From Phocoena phocoena (lineage: Eukaryota > Chordata > Mammalia > Artiodactyla > Phocoenidae), in the NCBI RefSeq assembly GCF_963924675.1, contig NC_089236.1, positions 34,743,319 to 34,807,318 of the forward strand: a stretch of DNA of 64,000 nt. The letters run 5' to 3'. A model generated the notes under the pieces. It made no database searches. It had not been told where the DNA came from and saw only the letters and a list, made by a program, of their open reading frames with translations. This document shows positions 12,277 to 24,205 of this stretch, one piece after another (within the stretch, counting starts at the first letter, position 1; each line of letters starts with the position of its first letter). The position numbers and the translations under genes are program-made.

Positions 12277-12720
12277 TACATAATGCTTCTCTTGGCTTTT
12301 AGTTGCAGATTTTGTTTTTAAGTTTATTTTGTCTTATATGAGTATTGCTATGCCAGATTTCTTGTGGTTTCCATTTGCATGCAATATCTTTTTCCTTCCC
12401 TCACTTTCATTCTGTGTATGTCTTTAGTTCTGAAGTGAGTCTCTTATAAGCAGCATATAGATAGGTCTTGTTTTCTAATCCAGTCAGTCACCCTGTGTAT
12501 TTTGATGGAGCATTTTAGTCCATTGATATTTAAAGTGCTTATTGATAAGTATGTACTTATTGTCATTTTGTTACTTGCTTTCTAGTTGTTCTTATTTGTT
12601 CTTCTCTGTGCTTTTTCTTTTATTCTATTGTGGTTTGATGATTTTCTTTAGTGGCATGATTGTGTTCCTCTCTCTAGTTTTTGTCTATCTATTGTACTTT
12701 TTACTGTGTATCTATTGTAC

Positions 12721-12829
12721 TTTTTTTTTTTTTTTTGCCTTGCCACATGGCTTGCAGGATCTTAGTATTAAACCCGAGCCCCAGCAGTGAAAGCACTGAG
12801 TCATTACATCTGGACCTCCAGGGAATTCC
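12721..12829 (-). repeat. CHR-2-type tRNA-derived SINE nested in L1
   Basis: The plus strand shows a T run (12721-12736), GCCTTGCCACATGGC, and ends with CTCCAGGGAATTCCC, the complement of the SINE head (GGGAATTCCCTGGAGG). Short TTGTAC repeats at 12715-12720 and 12834-12839 may be what is left of the target duplication. L1 sequence continues on both sides, so the SINE inserted after the L1. Confidence 0.85.
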
Positions 12830-15234
12830 CCAGTTGTACATTTTTGATTTGTTATTACCATGTGGTTCATGTATGTTGATCTATATCTACTTGTTTTAAA
12901 CTGATAGTCATTTAAGTTCAAACACATTCTAGAAGATCTACTTTTCTTACTTCCCTTCCTTACTTTTTGTGTTTTTGACATATTTTAAATCTTCATGTTC
13001 ATCCCTAAATTGTTTATAGTAGCTATAATTGATTTTACATTTTCTATCTTTTCATCATTGTACTGGCTTATTTAAGTGGTCAATCCACAGTCTTTACCAT
13101 GTATTTGCCTTTCTTATAGATTCTTACTTCTTGTTGTAGCTTATTCTTTTCGACTTAGAGAAAATCCTTTGACATTTCTTTCAGGTCAGTTTAGTGATGA
13201 TGAATTGTTTTGGTTTTTGCTTGTCTGAGAAGTTCTTTATCTCTTCTATAATTCTGAGTGATAATCTTGTTATGTAGTGTATCCTAGATTGCAGGGTTTT
13301 CCCTGTCATGACTTTAAATATATCATGTTACTCCCTTATGGCCTGCAAAGTTTCTACAGAAAAGATCAGCTGATAACCTTATGGAGATTCTTTGTTTTTC
13401 TCTACTGCCTTCAGAATTCTCTCTTTATCTTTAGATTTTGCCATTTTAATTATGATTATATCTTGGTGTTGGCCTTTTTGTGTTTATCTTGTTTGGGACT
13501 CTCTGTGTTTCCTAAGCCTAGATATGTGTTTCCTTCTTAAGGTTTGGGAAGTTTACAGCCATAGTTTTATTTAATACATTTTCAACCCCTTTCTCTCTCT
13601 CTTCTCCTTCAAGGATCCCTATAATTTGACTATTGGGATGTTTGATGTTGTCCCAGAGGTTAATTAAACTGTTCTCATGTCTTAGTTTTTTTTTTTTTTC
13701 TTTTTTTTGTTATGATTGGGTAATTTCCATTATTCTATCTTCCAGATCACTTATGTGTTCTGTATCACCTAGCATCACCTAATCAGTTAGCATTCTTATT
13801 ACTAATACTATGAAATCTTTATCTGGTAAATTATTTTTCTCTGTTTCATTAGTTGTTTTTCTCATTTTTTTCTTCTTCTTTTGTTTAAAACAAATTCCTC
13901 TGTTTTCTCATTTTGCTTAGTTTTCTTTGTCTCTATGAAATTAAGTGAAACATTTGCCTATCCTGATCTTGAGGGGGTATCCTTGTTTAGAAGAGTACTT
14001 ATGCAGTCTGGGTGTGCTGAATGCCTTAGGTGGAAGGGATGGATCTAAAGTGTGCATGAATCATGTCTTGGTAGGATATAGGACTGCAGATGGAGGGGCT
14101 AGAGCCAGAGCCAGGTGTAAGCCAGGGCTTCATCTCTGCTCAAAGGCCAACACCACTCTATTGGGTGCTAAGGTGGGTCCCAAGTTTCTGGAGCAAAAGC
14201 CCTGGGAGTCAGGTCTTGACTGGTTATATTCCCTCTAAGTGTGTGCTCTCTCCCCTCCCAGTATTGGAACTATTTCCCCAGAGGGGAGCAGTGCTGGAAC
14301 AAGGCAGTCTGAAATGGGTGCTCTGTGTGGGGCACAGTGTGCCCTGGGGTGGTCCCAGAACCAGTCATAAATCCAGACTGCTCCCAAACTTCCCCTAACC
14401 ATGAACGCCAGGAACAGCTGCCTTCACTCCATTCAGATGTCATTCTGGGTTCAATATGGCTCTGTGCACACTCTCCTCAGCCATGGCAGCCTTTGCTTAC
14501 TGTGGAGCTGCACAGGGGAGCAAGATAGACTAGAGCAGGTGTTTGGCGTGGGCAAGGGCATGTGCTGCAGCAGTTCTGGCACCATTTAGAGTTTCAGACC
14601 ACACTTCCTCTGCCATATCCATTTTGTCACCCCTCATAAACACCAGTAATGGCTGTCCTTGTCCCATTTGGATGCAGTGCCAGGTCAAAGCCAGCTTTGT
14701 CTCCCACAACTATGCACTCTCTTTGGCCATAGCAGCCTTTGTGCAACAGGGGAGCAGTGCTACAGCAAGAGGGGTTGGAGGAGGAACTATGTGAAGATTA
14801 CAGCATGCTCTTGGGTGGTTTTGGGAAACCAGCCAGAGTCCTGGGAAGTTTTAATCTTCTTTCTATGCCTTTTGTGGGGAGTAAGTAAGCATGTGTGCTC
14901 TTTTCACTGGTGGAGTCTAGGTTTATTACAGGCCTCTGTCAGTCCCACTGATTTTCAAATCAGCTAAGCTTGTGAAATCCTCCTCTTCTTCTGTGTCCCC
15001 TTCTAGGGGCATAGGTCCAGACCTGATCACATCTCTTCCCTTCCTGCCTGACTCCATGTGGATCTTTCTTACAGCGTTGTTTATTTATGAATCTTTCTGC
15101 CAGTCTCCAGTTTGTTTTCAGTGAGAATTGCTCCAAATGTAGATGTATTTTTCATGTGTTCATGAATGGATGTGAGTTTCATGTCCTCCTACTCCACCAT
15201 CTTGATATCCTCCTCAAGATAGTAAGTTTTGAAA

Positions 15235-15925
15235 AGACAGTTTAGCTAACCTGCCAGCTTCATTTTTTAAATTGTTTTGGCTATTCGTGCTTCTTGCTTT
15301 TCCCTATAATTTTTTTGCAATCAGCTTATTAATATCAATAACATTGCTGGACATTTTTAGTAAATTTGGAATTCATTAAATCTATAGTCAGATGGGAAGT
15401 AATTGAAATCTTGACAATATTAAGTCTTATGATCCGTGAACAAGTCTATCTATCCATTTATTTGACTTATTTTAAGAGAGTTTTGTTGTTTTCAAAATTC
15501 AGATTCTGCACATATTTAGAGTTATACTAAGTATTTCCTGTGTTTTGGAGCTATATAAATGGTAGACTTAAATTTTTCTATTTCATTGCTGTTACATAGA
15601 AATACAATTTGTATTTGTATATTCATCTTGTATCATGCAACATTACTAAACTTTCCTCTGAGTTGTAGAAGGATTTTATGTCTTCTTTTTCTCTTATTAC
15701 CACAGCAAGGATTTCAAGTGTGATGTTCTATAGTACTGTAGTCAAGGGCTTTTTTGCTTTGTTCCTGATCAATGTGGAAAACATCTTTTTTCACCATTAA
15801 GCATAATATTACCTGTAGCTGTCTTGTGGATATCTTTGATAAGGTGGAGCAGGGTCCCTTCTATACCTAGGTTTCTGAGAGTTTTTATCAAGATTAAGTG
15901 ATAAATTTTACCAAATGCTGAGATT
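15235..15925 (-). mobile_element. old L1 ORF2 reverse transcriptase fragment (right part of a split L1)
   Basis: The plus strand is the complement of a diverged ORF2: TTGTTTTGGCTATTCGTGC, AATTCATTAAATCTATAG, TCTTGACAATATTAAGTCTT, TTTCACCATTAAGCATAAT and TATCAAGATTAAGTGATAAA all sit in the usual order. It is more diverged than the L1 at 8476-15210 and continues the ORF2 remnant at 7935-8335. Confidence 0.7.
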
Positions 15926-16349
15926 ATCTCCTGCTTTTCAAAGTAAATGTAAAGTCAAGGGATAACTCTCACTAGTCATGGCTATCTCTGGAAAACTTAC
16001 TTTGCGAGGAGCAATTTCCCACATCCAAATTAGAAGGTGCATCTCACAATATTTAATTATGTATGCATTGACTGGGGAGGGTGGTTCCAAATGAGATAAA
16101 TACCAATACTTAAATATATACATCTTCAGATCAGATACCTTTCTTGAGTTTGAAAACTATAATTCCAAGAGGCTTATATATTTTTTGATTATGTAAAAGA
16201 TACATTAAATTTTAAAATAAAATCAATAACTGAATTTATTTTTCCCTTCTACCTATCACCTTCTGTTCTGCACTCAATATCTCAGTCAAGGTCATCCCAG
16301 TCAATGCAGCCTTTTGGGTTTAGAGACCTTTCCATCAGCTTTATCCCTT
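15926..16349. other. unique DNA, no gene seen
   Basis: Nothing recognisable. The weak frame at 15938-16123 has no family similarity. Confidence 0.5.
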
Positions 16350-16641
16350 CACAGGAACACCACTGCACTAAAGAGAATATTCCCATAAAGCAAATCACAC
16401 AAACTTTTCTGGCTCTCCAGTGCATATAAGTTATGTTTGCACTATACTGTAGTTTACTAAGTATTCAATAAAATTATGTCTGAAAAAATATATATGCCTT
16501 AATTGAAAAGTTACTTAGTGATTAAAAAATATGTTAACCATCATGTGACAATGCAAGGTTGCCAAAAACCTACAATTTGTAAAAACATACAATGTCTGTG
16601 AGGTACAATAAAGTGAAGTGCAATAAAATGAGGTATGCCTA
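16350..16641. mobile_element. Tigger1-related DNA transposon remnant (internally deleted)
   Basis: The right end reads CAATAAAGTGAAGTGCAATA and then AATGAGGTATGCCT, the terminal inverted repeat of Tigger1 (TcMar class), followed by TA. Ahead of it come TTGCCAAAAACCTACAATTT and, further left, CTCCAGTGCATATAAGTTAT, which are Tigger1 subterminal blocks from both ends brought together. The transposase is absent, so this is a non-autonomous deletion derivative. The left terminus is degraded. Basis is family recognition. Confidence 0.75.
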
Positions 16642-16644
16642 TAT

Positions 16645-17041
16645 ACAATTTGTAACCAAGTTTTATCTGTCGCTTACTTAGGAACCAGAAAAAAATTAGC
16701 AACGAGTTTAATAGATGCTATTTCTAGATCAAGCTCTGTTTCTTTCTTTTTCAACTTCATATAATCCTTACTGATGCACCTTCCTCCACCTTTCTTTGCT
16801 TCCCAGTCCATCAACCAAATATTTCCCTGTAACAACTCTCTTAAGTTTACTGCAGTATTTAAAATAATTAATACTTTCTCCATGGCTAATATATGATATC
16901 CAAGATCTTCCCTATTACATGCTGCTTTACTAAAGATATTTCTTCAGCTTTCTGTTTGAACCTCCTCTCATTGTTCATCACTACCCTGGCTACATACCAG
17001 TTAAACAAAACCCTTCCTTGTTTTTGGAGGTTCAATTCTTT
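16645..17041. other. unique DNA, no gene seen
   Basis: No recognisable gene or repeat between the Tigger remnant and the CHR-2 SINE. Confidence 0.5.
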
Positions 17042-17063
17042 TGAAAATTTCTTTTTCTTTTCC

Positions 17064-17198
17064 TTTTTTTTTTTTTTTTTTTTTTTTGGCCACGCTGCAC
17101 AGCATGTGAGATCTTAGTTCTCCAATCAGTGATCAAACCCATGCCCCCTGCAGTGGGAGTGTGAAACCTTAACCATGGGACCACCAGGGAAGCCCCCT
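17064..17198 (-). repeat. CHR-2-type tRNA-derived SINE
   Basis: The plus strand has a 24-nt T run, GGCCACGCTGCACAGCATG and, at its right end, CCACCAGGGAAGCCCCC. The complement starts GGGGGCTTCCCTGGTGG and contains a B-box-like GGGTTTGATCA. The flanking duplication TGAAAATTTCTTTT (17042-17055) against TGAAAAATTCTTTT (17199-17212) supports the ends. Confidence 0.93.
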
Positions 17199-17212
17199 GA
17201 AAAATTCTTTTC

Positions 17213-18539
17213 TTATACTTAGAAGGCATTTTCCTACTTCTCTGACTCCTATTTTTCTAATCAGTTTTCAAGATTTAGCCTAAATGTCCTTGTTTCCTGG
17301 ACTTTTTTGGGGAAAATTTATTGATCTTCCATTTTGCCAGGAGGAATTTTGTACCCACATTTATTGAAAATTTTCACATGTTGCAACATATATGCTCATC
17401 CTTCACCATATTCGGGACTCCTTTGATTTTATTTTTATTGTATTTATGTTCTCAGCTCCTTGCCTCTACTCCATGTATAGCATTTTATCAGTTACCTAAA
17501 CCTATTAGTACCAGTATGATAATTCAAAATGTCACTTGATTACACTATGTGTACAGGATTTGGACTTCTCAGGGTAAGCTTAGCTATGCATGTTACTATT
17601 TTCTTCCTCTGATATCATCTGATTCTAACAGCTAATCCAGAGCCATTTTATTTTTCCTTAGAACTCTGAACTATATTTATGCAGCTTAATAAAATGAAAT
17701 AGTATGCATTTACTAACATTCTTATCTAAAAATAATTTTGTCATCTCATAACTTGGATATGTAGTTATATGATTATTTTCTTTTATAACTGTGTTGTGGC
17801 ATATTTTAAAGATTTGTTTATTATCAGTTATGAATAAATCAGGTATTTTCCATTAATACATAAACTTTCTAACATAGCATATGCAGATTTATGTAATTTT
17901 AAATATGTGGTATTTCAAAAACTAATTTGGAAGAATATTTTACAGCAAATAGTAAATCTTTCCAACCAAGCTAAGTTTGATAGGATTCACTTCAATATTT
18001 TTAAATGCTTTCTATGTGTCATGAACTGTGATAGACACAGATACTTGCTTTCATAACAAAAGGGAAGGTAAACAATAGAGAAGCAATTACAATAAAGATA
18101 GATCATGACAACAAACTTGAATAATGTGTATTTTTTTCAGGTACTATTAACTCATTTAATATAATAACCAGTGAATGACCTGTTTTGAGCTAAAGTAGGA
18201 ATTCATTGTTAAAGGGGCATATAGCATGGTAGAAACAGTATCTTAGTCATCCGGTTATTCCTAGTGCCTAGAAAAATTATTGACTAATACCTAAGCCTCA
18301 ATAAACAAATATTTTGGAAGTTTAATTGTAATAAATAAGCAGTTTACTTGAGCTTTTGTATTGGTAATCAAATGATTTGTTTCCTATTATAAATCAGTAT
18401 GATTCATGGATAAAATAATAAAAATCAATATAATGAACTTTTATAACTAATTGCTAATATAAATATTTTATTAAACATAATTTTGAAGTAAAAGTACAGA
18501 CGAGAGAAAATTCTATAACATTTTTATGTATCTAGGAAA
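17213..18539. other. unique AT-rich DNA, no gene seen
   Basis: No recognisable gene. A stretch at 18000-18100 faintly resembles an L2 3' end on the minus strand but is too diverged to call. Confidence 0.5.
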
Positions 18540-18930
18540 TATTTGTGGCTCTTAGAATCATTAAAGTTATCTAACTGTAAGCTTAGTTAACATGTAGCTA
18601 AATGATAAATGTAAAGATTTTAAGATTAAATATCTGCCTTTAAAAGCGCTGTAATTACGCCTGTATCTGTGGGTATTCTATAAATATATGTATAAGCATG
18701 AAAGTGTTACATTTTTTGCTTTAAGTTTGAAGATACTTTCTGGATTCAGTTACGAGTTTGGATAATTGTGCTTAGATGCTTTAACACCTAATTAATTATG
18801 CTACGTTTGTTTGATCATGGTTGAAATGTAATTTTAATGCTTGATTGGTGGTTCCATTTTGGAAGGTATTAAATAGATTTGCTGCTTAGGAATAAATTAC
18901 TTTTTCACACAGGTTGTCAGGAATCTTCCA
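18540..18930. promoter_or_regulatory. candidate conserved non-coding element
   Basis: Repeat-free block with several homeodomain-type cores: GTAATTACG near 18652, CCTAATTAATTATG near 18789, and a TGATCATGG word near 18812. It keeps CpG dinucleotides (AAAGCGCTG, TTACGCC, TTACGAG, CTACG) in a region that is otherwise poor in them. There are no frames or splice sites. That it is conserved or acts as an enhancer is inference; no alignment was available. Confidence 0.2.
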
Positions 18931-19561
18931 GGCAAGGAAGCACATGTTTTGTTTATTATTATTATATTTTTAACCAAGAGGAAAGATAGTAGAAACCCAG
19001 GGGGTGATTAGAAAGAAGAGTTAAGCTGGATTCAGAAAATGAAAGCTTATTTACTATTGTAATTTTTGCAAAGATATTTTAGCTACTGCATCAGTAAAAT
19101 CAATACTCAGATTTCTTTTATAACACAAAGTTTTCCTATTAGCATAGTTTTATCTAAAATTTTAGTTTGCCGAATTCTTTCCAAAGCATGTGTTAGATGT
19201 CAATAACAATGTGAAAATGGCCATCATGGGGGCAGTCTTTGAGAAATTTTGGTTGAACAAAATCAAATAGCGTTTTTACTGTTCTTAATGTGTTATTAGT
19301 CTAACTCCCTCAATGTAAATATTGTCCACAAAAGGAAATTAAAATATGCAAGACTTCTCACTTTCTTTTTGAGGATTATTTTGAGAACATGTTTTGAGAA
19401 ACACCAGGTTAATTAATTCAAGTTAGGACGATATTTGAGGTTAGAAAATCATATTACACATATTTACAGCAGCTTCACTAAGCATGCTTTTAAGGGCAAC
19501 ATTTGAATTTCACTTGAAATAAAATGTTTGTGCTTTAATCAAAATTCTCTGCTTCTTCTCC

Positions 19562-19577
19562 ATTTTTTTTTTTTTTC
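19562..19577. repeat. poly-T run
   Basis: T run preceded by CTTCTCCA. No retroposon body is recognisable next to it. Confidence 0.8.
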
Positions 19578-19924
19578 TATTTCCTCCAGCCACTGCTCGG
19601 ACTATAATTTTAAAAACATATATGCTCCTTTTCATTGATACCTAATATGAGTTTTCTTTCTATAATTTATTTGTGCTTATTTTTTTCTTTTCTTAACTTT
19701 ATACAGGAAAATTTAGTATAAAGGAAAGGGTTTTTGTTTTGGTTCCTATATTTATTAAGTTGTGAGTGAAGACAATAATAACTAGAATTAAAAACAATGA
19801 TTTATTTCTCATGCAAAAATATGGGTAGGTGGCAGGGCTGTTTTGATATTAATAGTGTCAGGTAATCCTTCTTGTTCCTCTTTCCTTCTCATTCTTTCTC
19901 TGTAAATAACCTTGGAATCATGGT

Positions 19925-20110
19925 CTAGGATGGCTGCTCTTACCATCACAACATATTTCAACCACCAGGAAAGAGACAATAGGTATAGAAGGATAAGGAT
20001 GAGCATTACACAAAACGCTTCCACCTGTTTCCAAATTATAAATCCTTTTGGCTACAAGGTCTCATATAGCTGAAAGAGAGGCTTAGAAGTATGTATTCTT
20101 GGTGGCCAGG
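19925..20110 (+). repeat. ancient interspersed repeat, family not named
   Basis: The words AGGATGGCTGCTCTTACCATC and GGTGGCCAGGTGCCCAGCTG, in this order and spacing, recall an old mammalian interspersed repeat that I cannot name with confidence. A segment at 48130-48265 may belong to the same family. No coding capacity. Confidence 0.3.
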
Positions 20111-20399
20111 TGCCCAGCTGATATTCAACAGTATAGAAATTCCATAAAAATTTATCATATTCTTGAGGTTTAGTGAGTAAACCATTACTAATTATGTGTT
20201 AGACACAAGAGGGAAAATGGAAATAAACCCACATGCTTGAAATTAACTCTACCTAAAGAGAAATCAGTTCATAAAAATTGCTCTACTTGTCAAAGTTATC
20301 AATAACAACCTACATTTCAAAGTTAGTGGTCAATTCAGTTTTCATCTATCTTAGCCTCTACCTCTCAATTGTTTTTCTTTCTCTCCCACCCCCAACGTC

Positions 20400-21475
20400 T
20401 TAATTAGGAAATGTTTCAGTGCTTAGTCTTTAGACCTCTTCTACTTACATTCACTTTCTTGGTGATTTCTTCTGGTCTCATGCCGATAAAAAGCACCAAT
20501 CTGCAAAGACAGTGAAAAACTCTTTCTGATCTCCTGAATCATATGTTCAACTACTCATTCCACATGCATGCTCAAAGGTCTGATACATAACTCTACCTTA
20601 GCATGCCTATAATGGAACTCCCAACATCCTCTGAGAAATTAATTCATCTAATATTTTCCCATGTCAGTTGATGATAACTCCATTCTTCCAGTTGCACAGG
20701 ACAAAAATATTGGAGTAATCTTCAACTACTCTCTTTATCTCTTGCTCCATATCCAATCTGTCATTAATTACTACGGGGTCTGCCTTAAAATATATACAGA
20801 ATCTAACATCTCTCATCACCTCTACAACTTTCTTTTCAGATCAAGTCATTATCTCTTCTCTGCATTGTAACAAAGACTTCCTCAATGATCTGCTTTTGTA
20901 CCTGCCTCATATGTTATGATCAACACAGTAGCCAGGTTGATACTAAAGAAATGTAAGCCATATCAAGTAATTTCTTTTCTACAAATTCTGCAGGGGCTCC
21001 TCATTTCATTCAGAATAAAAGTTCAGGTCTTAAAATGCTCTACAAGGTTTTCCCATCTTTGCCATTATTTCCTTCCTGCCATCCTCTCTTTCACTCTCTC
21101 CACCCTAACTGTATTAGCCACATCACTCTTTCTTGAATATATAAATGAGGTATGCTCTTGCCACAGGGATTTTGCTCCTCCTATTACCTCTGCCTAAAAT
21201 GCTATCCACCCAGATTTCTACATATCTTAACTTTTTACCTCCACCAAATCATATCCTCAATTAGGCTTATTCTCACCACTCTCTTTAAAATAACAACAAT
21301 CACCAAATACTCCCAATCCTCCTTACTCTATCATTTTTACTTTCAATTTTATTCCATTTTTAGGTTCTAAATGGACTATATAAATTTCCTTTTAAAATTA
21401 TTGCTTATTACTTTATAATATTTGTCTTCCTCTAGTAGAATACAGGTTCTGTTTGGTACATGCATATTTATTTAA
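20400..21475 (+). mobile_element. L2 LINE 3' part (copy 1)
   Basis: Diverged L2 in sense orientation. Recognisable blocks are CTCCATTCTTCCAGTTGC, AAAATATTGGAGTAATCTTC, CTCATTTCATTCAGAATAAA, GCTCTACAAGGTTTTCCC and CCTCTGCCTAAAATGCTATCC, followed by the 3' end region. All frames are closed. L2 was active before the placental radiation, so this is fossil sequence. Confidence 0.8.
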
Positions 21476-21535
21476 TAAAGAAGTGACTATGTGAAGAATA
21501 AAGTTAAAATAGATTCAGTTGAACTACCGAAATGG

Positions 21536-22159
21536 TCATGTACCACAATGTTCATTGAAGCACTATTTACAGTAGCCAGGACATGGAAGCAACCTAAGTG
21601 TCCATTGACAGATGAATGGATAAAGGAGATGTGGCACATATATACAATGGAATATTACTCAGCCATAAAAAGAAATGAAACTGAGTTATTTGTAGTGAGG
21701 TGGATGGACCTAGATTCTGTCATACAGAGTGAAGTCAGAAAGAGAAAATCAAAAACCATATGCTAACACATATATATGGAATCTAAAAAAAAAAAACAAA
21801 ATTGTTCTGATGAACTTAGGGGCAGAACAGGAATAAAGATGTAGACATAGAGAATAGACTTGAGGATACAGGGAGGGGGAAGGGTAAGCTGGGATGAAGT
21901 GAGAGAGTGGCATGGCCTTATATATACTACCAAATGTAAAACAGATAACTAGTGGGAAGTAGCTGCATAGCACAGGGAGATCAGCTCCATGCTTTGTGAC
22001 CACCTAGAGGGGTGGGATAGGGAGGGTGGGAGGGAGATGCAAGAGGGAGGGGATAAGGAGATATATGTATACGCATAGCTGATTCACTTTGTTATACAGC
22101 AACAACTAACACAACAATGTAAAGCAATTATACTCCAATAAAGATGTATAAAAAAAAAG
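21536..22159 (+). mobile_element. 5'-truncated L1 (sense), end of ORF2 plus 3' UTR
   Basis: Begins abruptly in ORF2 at CATGTACCACAATGTTCATT and continues through the ORF2 C-terminus (WIKEMWHIYTMEYYSAIKRN is readable) to a stop near 21786, then a purine-rich 3' UTR (GTGACCACCTAGAGGGG), an AATAAA signal at 22137-22142 and a short A tail. It is little diverged from the L1 3' ends typical of even-toothed ungulates and whales, so it is among the younger L1s here. No clear target duplication was found. Confidence 0.9.
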
Positions 22160-22164
22160 TGAAA

Positions 22165-22599
22165 ATTCTTCAAAGGCGTCTTGCTTTCTACAGGGAAGGA
22201 AAATGAACCAATCCATTGGCAAGTACATATGTGCTCAACAAGCTAATATGTTATACTGAAATTACCCTGGATATCATGCAGCAAATTTCTCATTCACTGA
22301 TTCTATATTTACAAAAAGGTGTTCTCATTACAATTTTGCTTCCTTTACGTATTTGACTACCGGTAGAAAATATAGATATTGGCAAAAGTACATTATTTGG
22401 CAGGTATGACTTTATTTTATAATTATTAAAAGGTCTTTCTTAAATTTTAGTCTACTTTTTTTGTTGTTGTTTTCAGGTGAATTAGTATCCATCCCTCATT
22501 ACCTCTGGGGATGTTAAAAATTTAAGCAACTGGACTTGCAAAGCTGGTGTACAGACATAAGGAATGGACTGAACATGTGCCTGTCTAAATAGATCCTTA
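22165..22599. other. unique DNA, no gene seen
   Basis: No gene or named repeat recognised between the L1 and the second L2 copy. Confidence 0.45.
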
Positions 22600-23510
22600 T
22601 ACATTTGGGTACCCCAGAGCTCAGACTTTGGACTTTTCTTCTCTGTTTATACACACCCATCTAATCTATGACTAGATATCATCTATATGCCATGACTCCC
22701 AATTTTAAATCTCTAGCTTGGACCTCTCCTGTGAACTCCACACTTATATATTGAAGTACTCATTTGAAACCTCCACTTGGATGTCTATCAGACATCTCAA
22801 ATTTAACATGTCTGTTACTGAACTCCTTATTTCCCCACCCTCAGACATATTCTATGCAACTACTTAATGGAAATTACATTTTTTAAGTCACTGGGCCCAA
22901 AACTTCAAAGGCATTATTGACTCCTCTTTTCTCTCATACCTTACATCCAGTAGTTTAGGGAATCTTGATAGCTCTAAACTTCAATATAATCTTTATTTAA
23001 TCAATTATTATCATCTCCACTGTTTCCACTTTGGCTCAAGGCATATCATCTCTCACTTAGATAACTGCAAAAATCTCCTAAATGTCTTCCATACTTCCAA
23101 TGCTGACCTCTATTTTTAAATAATATTCAAAGTCAATGTTCTTACTATGGTTTATAAAGCCCTACACAATCTGACTACCTATTATATCCACTGCATTCTC
23201 TGGCCTCTCCTACTACTTTCCCCAAACTCTCCTTTCTATAGTCACACTGCCCTCTTTGCTGTTCCTTGGAGATGTCAGCCATGCTTCCCCATGAAGGGTG
23301 GAAAAACTCTTCTGAAGAGCCACATGGCTCACTTTCTCACCTCTTTTAAATCTCTGCTCAAATACCATCTTTTCAATAAAGCCAATCATGACAGTTCATT
23401 TATTTTGCAACCACTCCTAAGATCACTGTGGAAATACTAAATCCAGCACCCTGCCCTATATTTTTCTGATATAATTTATTATCTTATAAAATATAATAAA
23501 ATTTACCTAT
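22600..23510 (+). mobile_element. L2 LINE 3' part (copy 2)
   Basis: Sense L2 with the blocks GCCATGACTCCCAATTTTAA, CTCCACTTGGATGTCTATC, CATCTCAAATTTAACATGTC, TTGGCTCAAGGCATATCATC, GTTTATAAAGCCCTACACAA and CTCAAATACCATCTTTTCA. It starts further 5' in L2 than copy 1. No open frame survives. Confidence 0.82.
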
Positions 23511-23534
23511 TTTTAAAAAAGACTAAGGATAATA

Positions 23535-24205
23535 TGATAACATGAGTAACTTTAATGCAGGAGGATAAACATGATTTTTGTTTCTGTTTTGAGAAGTATC
23601 TATGGTTGCCATGTGGAAAATGGGTATGGGAGCAAGAGCAGGGGAGAGACACAATTGATAAGACAAACTTGATCAGACTGTATTAACTGAATAAAGAAAT
23701 ATATGAATGTGTGCTTGAATTAAGATTGTGGTAATGGTGATGGAGATAAGTAGATGAAGTAAATAAAAATTTAGGTGGTAGTATTGATACAATATAGGAA
23801 GGCTGAATAATTTGATGAAGTCAGATATCCTGCATTTTCTATTTTTTAAAATTCTATCTTCTTGGGCAAATTATTATTTGAGAAGCTTTAGTGTCTTCAT
23901 GATAATAATGGTAATTACCTCATAATGTTGTTGAGGTAATTAAATGAGATTATGGATATAAAGCTATTAACCCCATTCTTGACACACAGAACTCAATAAG
24001 TAATTAATATTATTACTATTTATTAGCAGTATTAACATTAGATAATGATTATATATGCAGTGTGAACATCAAGGAGGAAAACAAAAGAAAAGATTATGAC
24101 TTTAGGCAAACTGGATGGGTGGGAAAAAACGAGGAGTAGCAGGTTTAGAAGGATAAGTTGAAATATAAGATATGAAGTTTAAGTTGAAAACTCCACATCT
24201 TCCTG
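23535..24205 (-). mobile_element. L2 LINE fragment, antisense, interrupted by a MIR
   Basis: Antisense L2 blocks are GGTAATGGTGATGGAGATAAG with TTTAGGTGGTAGTATTGATA on the left and GAGGAGTAGCAGGTTTAGAA with AAGTTTAAGTTGAAA on the right. A MIR sits between them at 23860-24007. Diverged, no coding capacity. Confidence 0.5.
23860..24007 (+). repeat. MIR SINE
   Basis: Sense MIR: CTTGGGCAAATTATTA, then GATAATAATGGTAATTACCTC, GTTGTTGAGGTAATTAAATGAG and a terminal ACTCAATAAGTAATTAAT. The order is the MIR core and 3' region. Confidence 0.75.

Larger units (their letters stand above)
8476..15210 (-). mobile_element. near full-length L1, antisense, inactive
   Basis: About 6.7 kb. On the plus strand it starts with the 3' UTR (TTTTATTGAAGTATACTG), then ORF2 in reverse (stop near 8774, running to about 12.4 kb), a diverged region covering the rest of the 5' part including ORF1 remnants (about 12.5-13.9 kb), a GC-richer 5' UTR (about 13.95-15.2 kb) and the 5' end CTACTCCACCATCTTGATATCC. 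ORF2 is broken by many stops and shifts, so it cannot be active. Inside lie a CHR-2-type SINE (12721-12829), a GT microsatellite and a 30-bp tandem repeat. No clean flanking duplication is visible. Confidence 0.88.

Noticed and set aside
13945..14967. Series of overlapping plus-strand frames
   Set aside because: This is the GC-richer 5' UTR of the antisense L1 at 8476-15210, not coding sequence.
8460..15240. Search for a target-site duplication around the near full-length L1
   Set aside because: AAGATAT-like words occur on both sides (near 8468 and 15215), but the match is too short and imperfect to support the ends.
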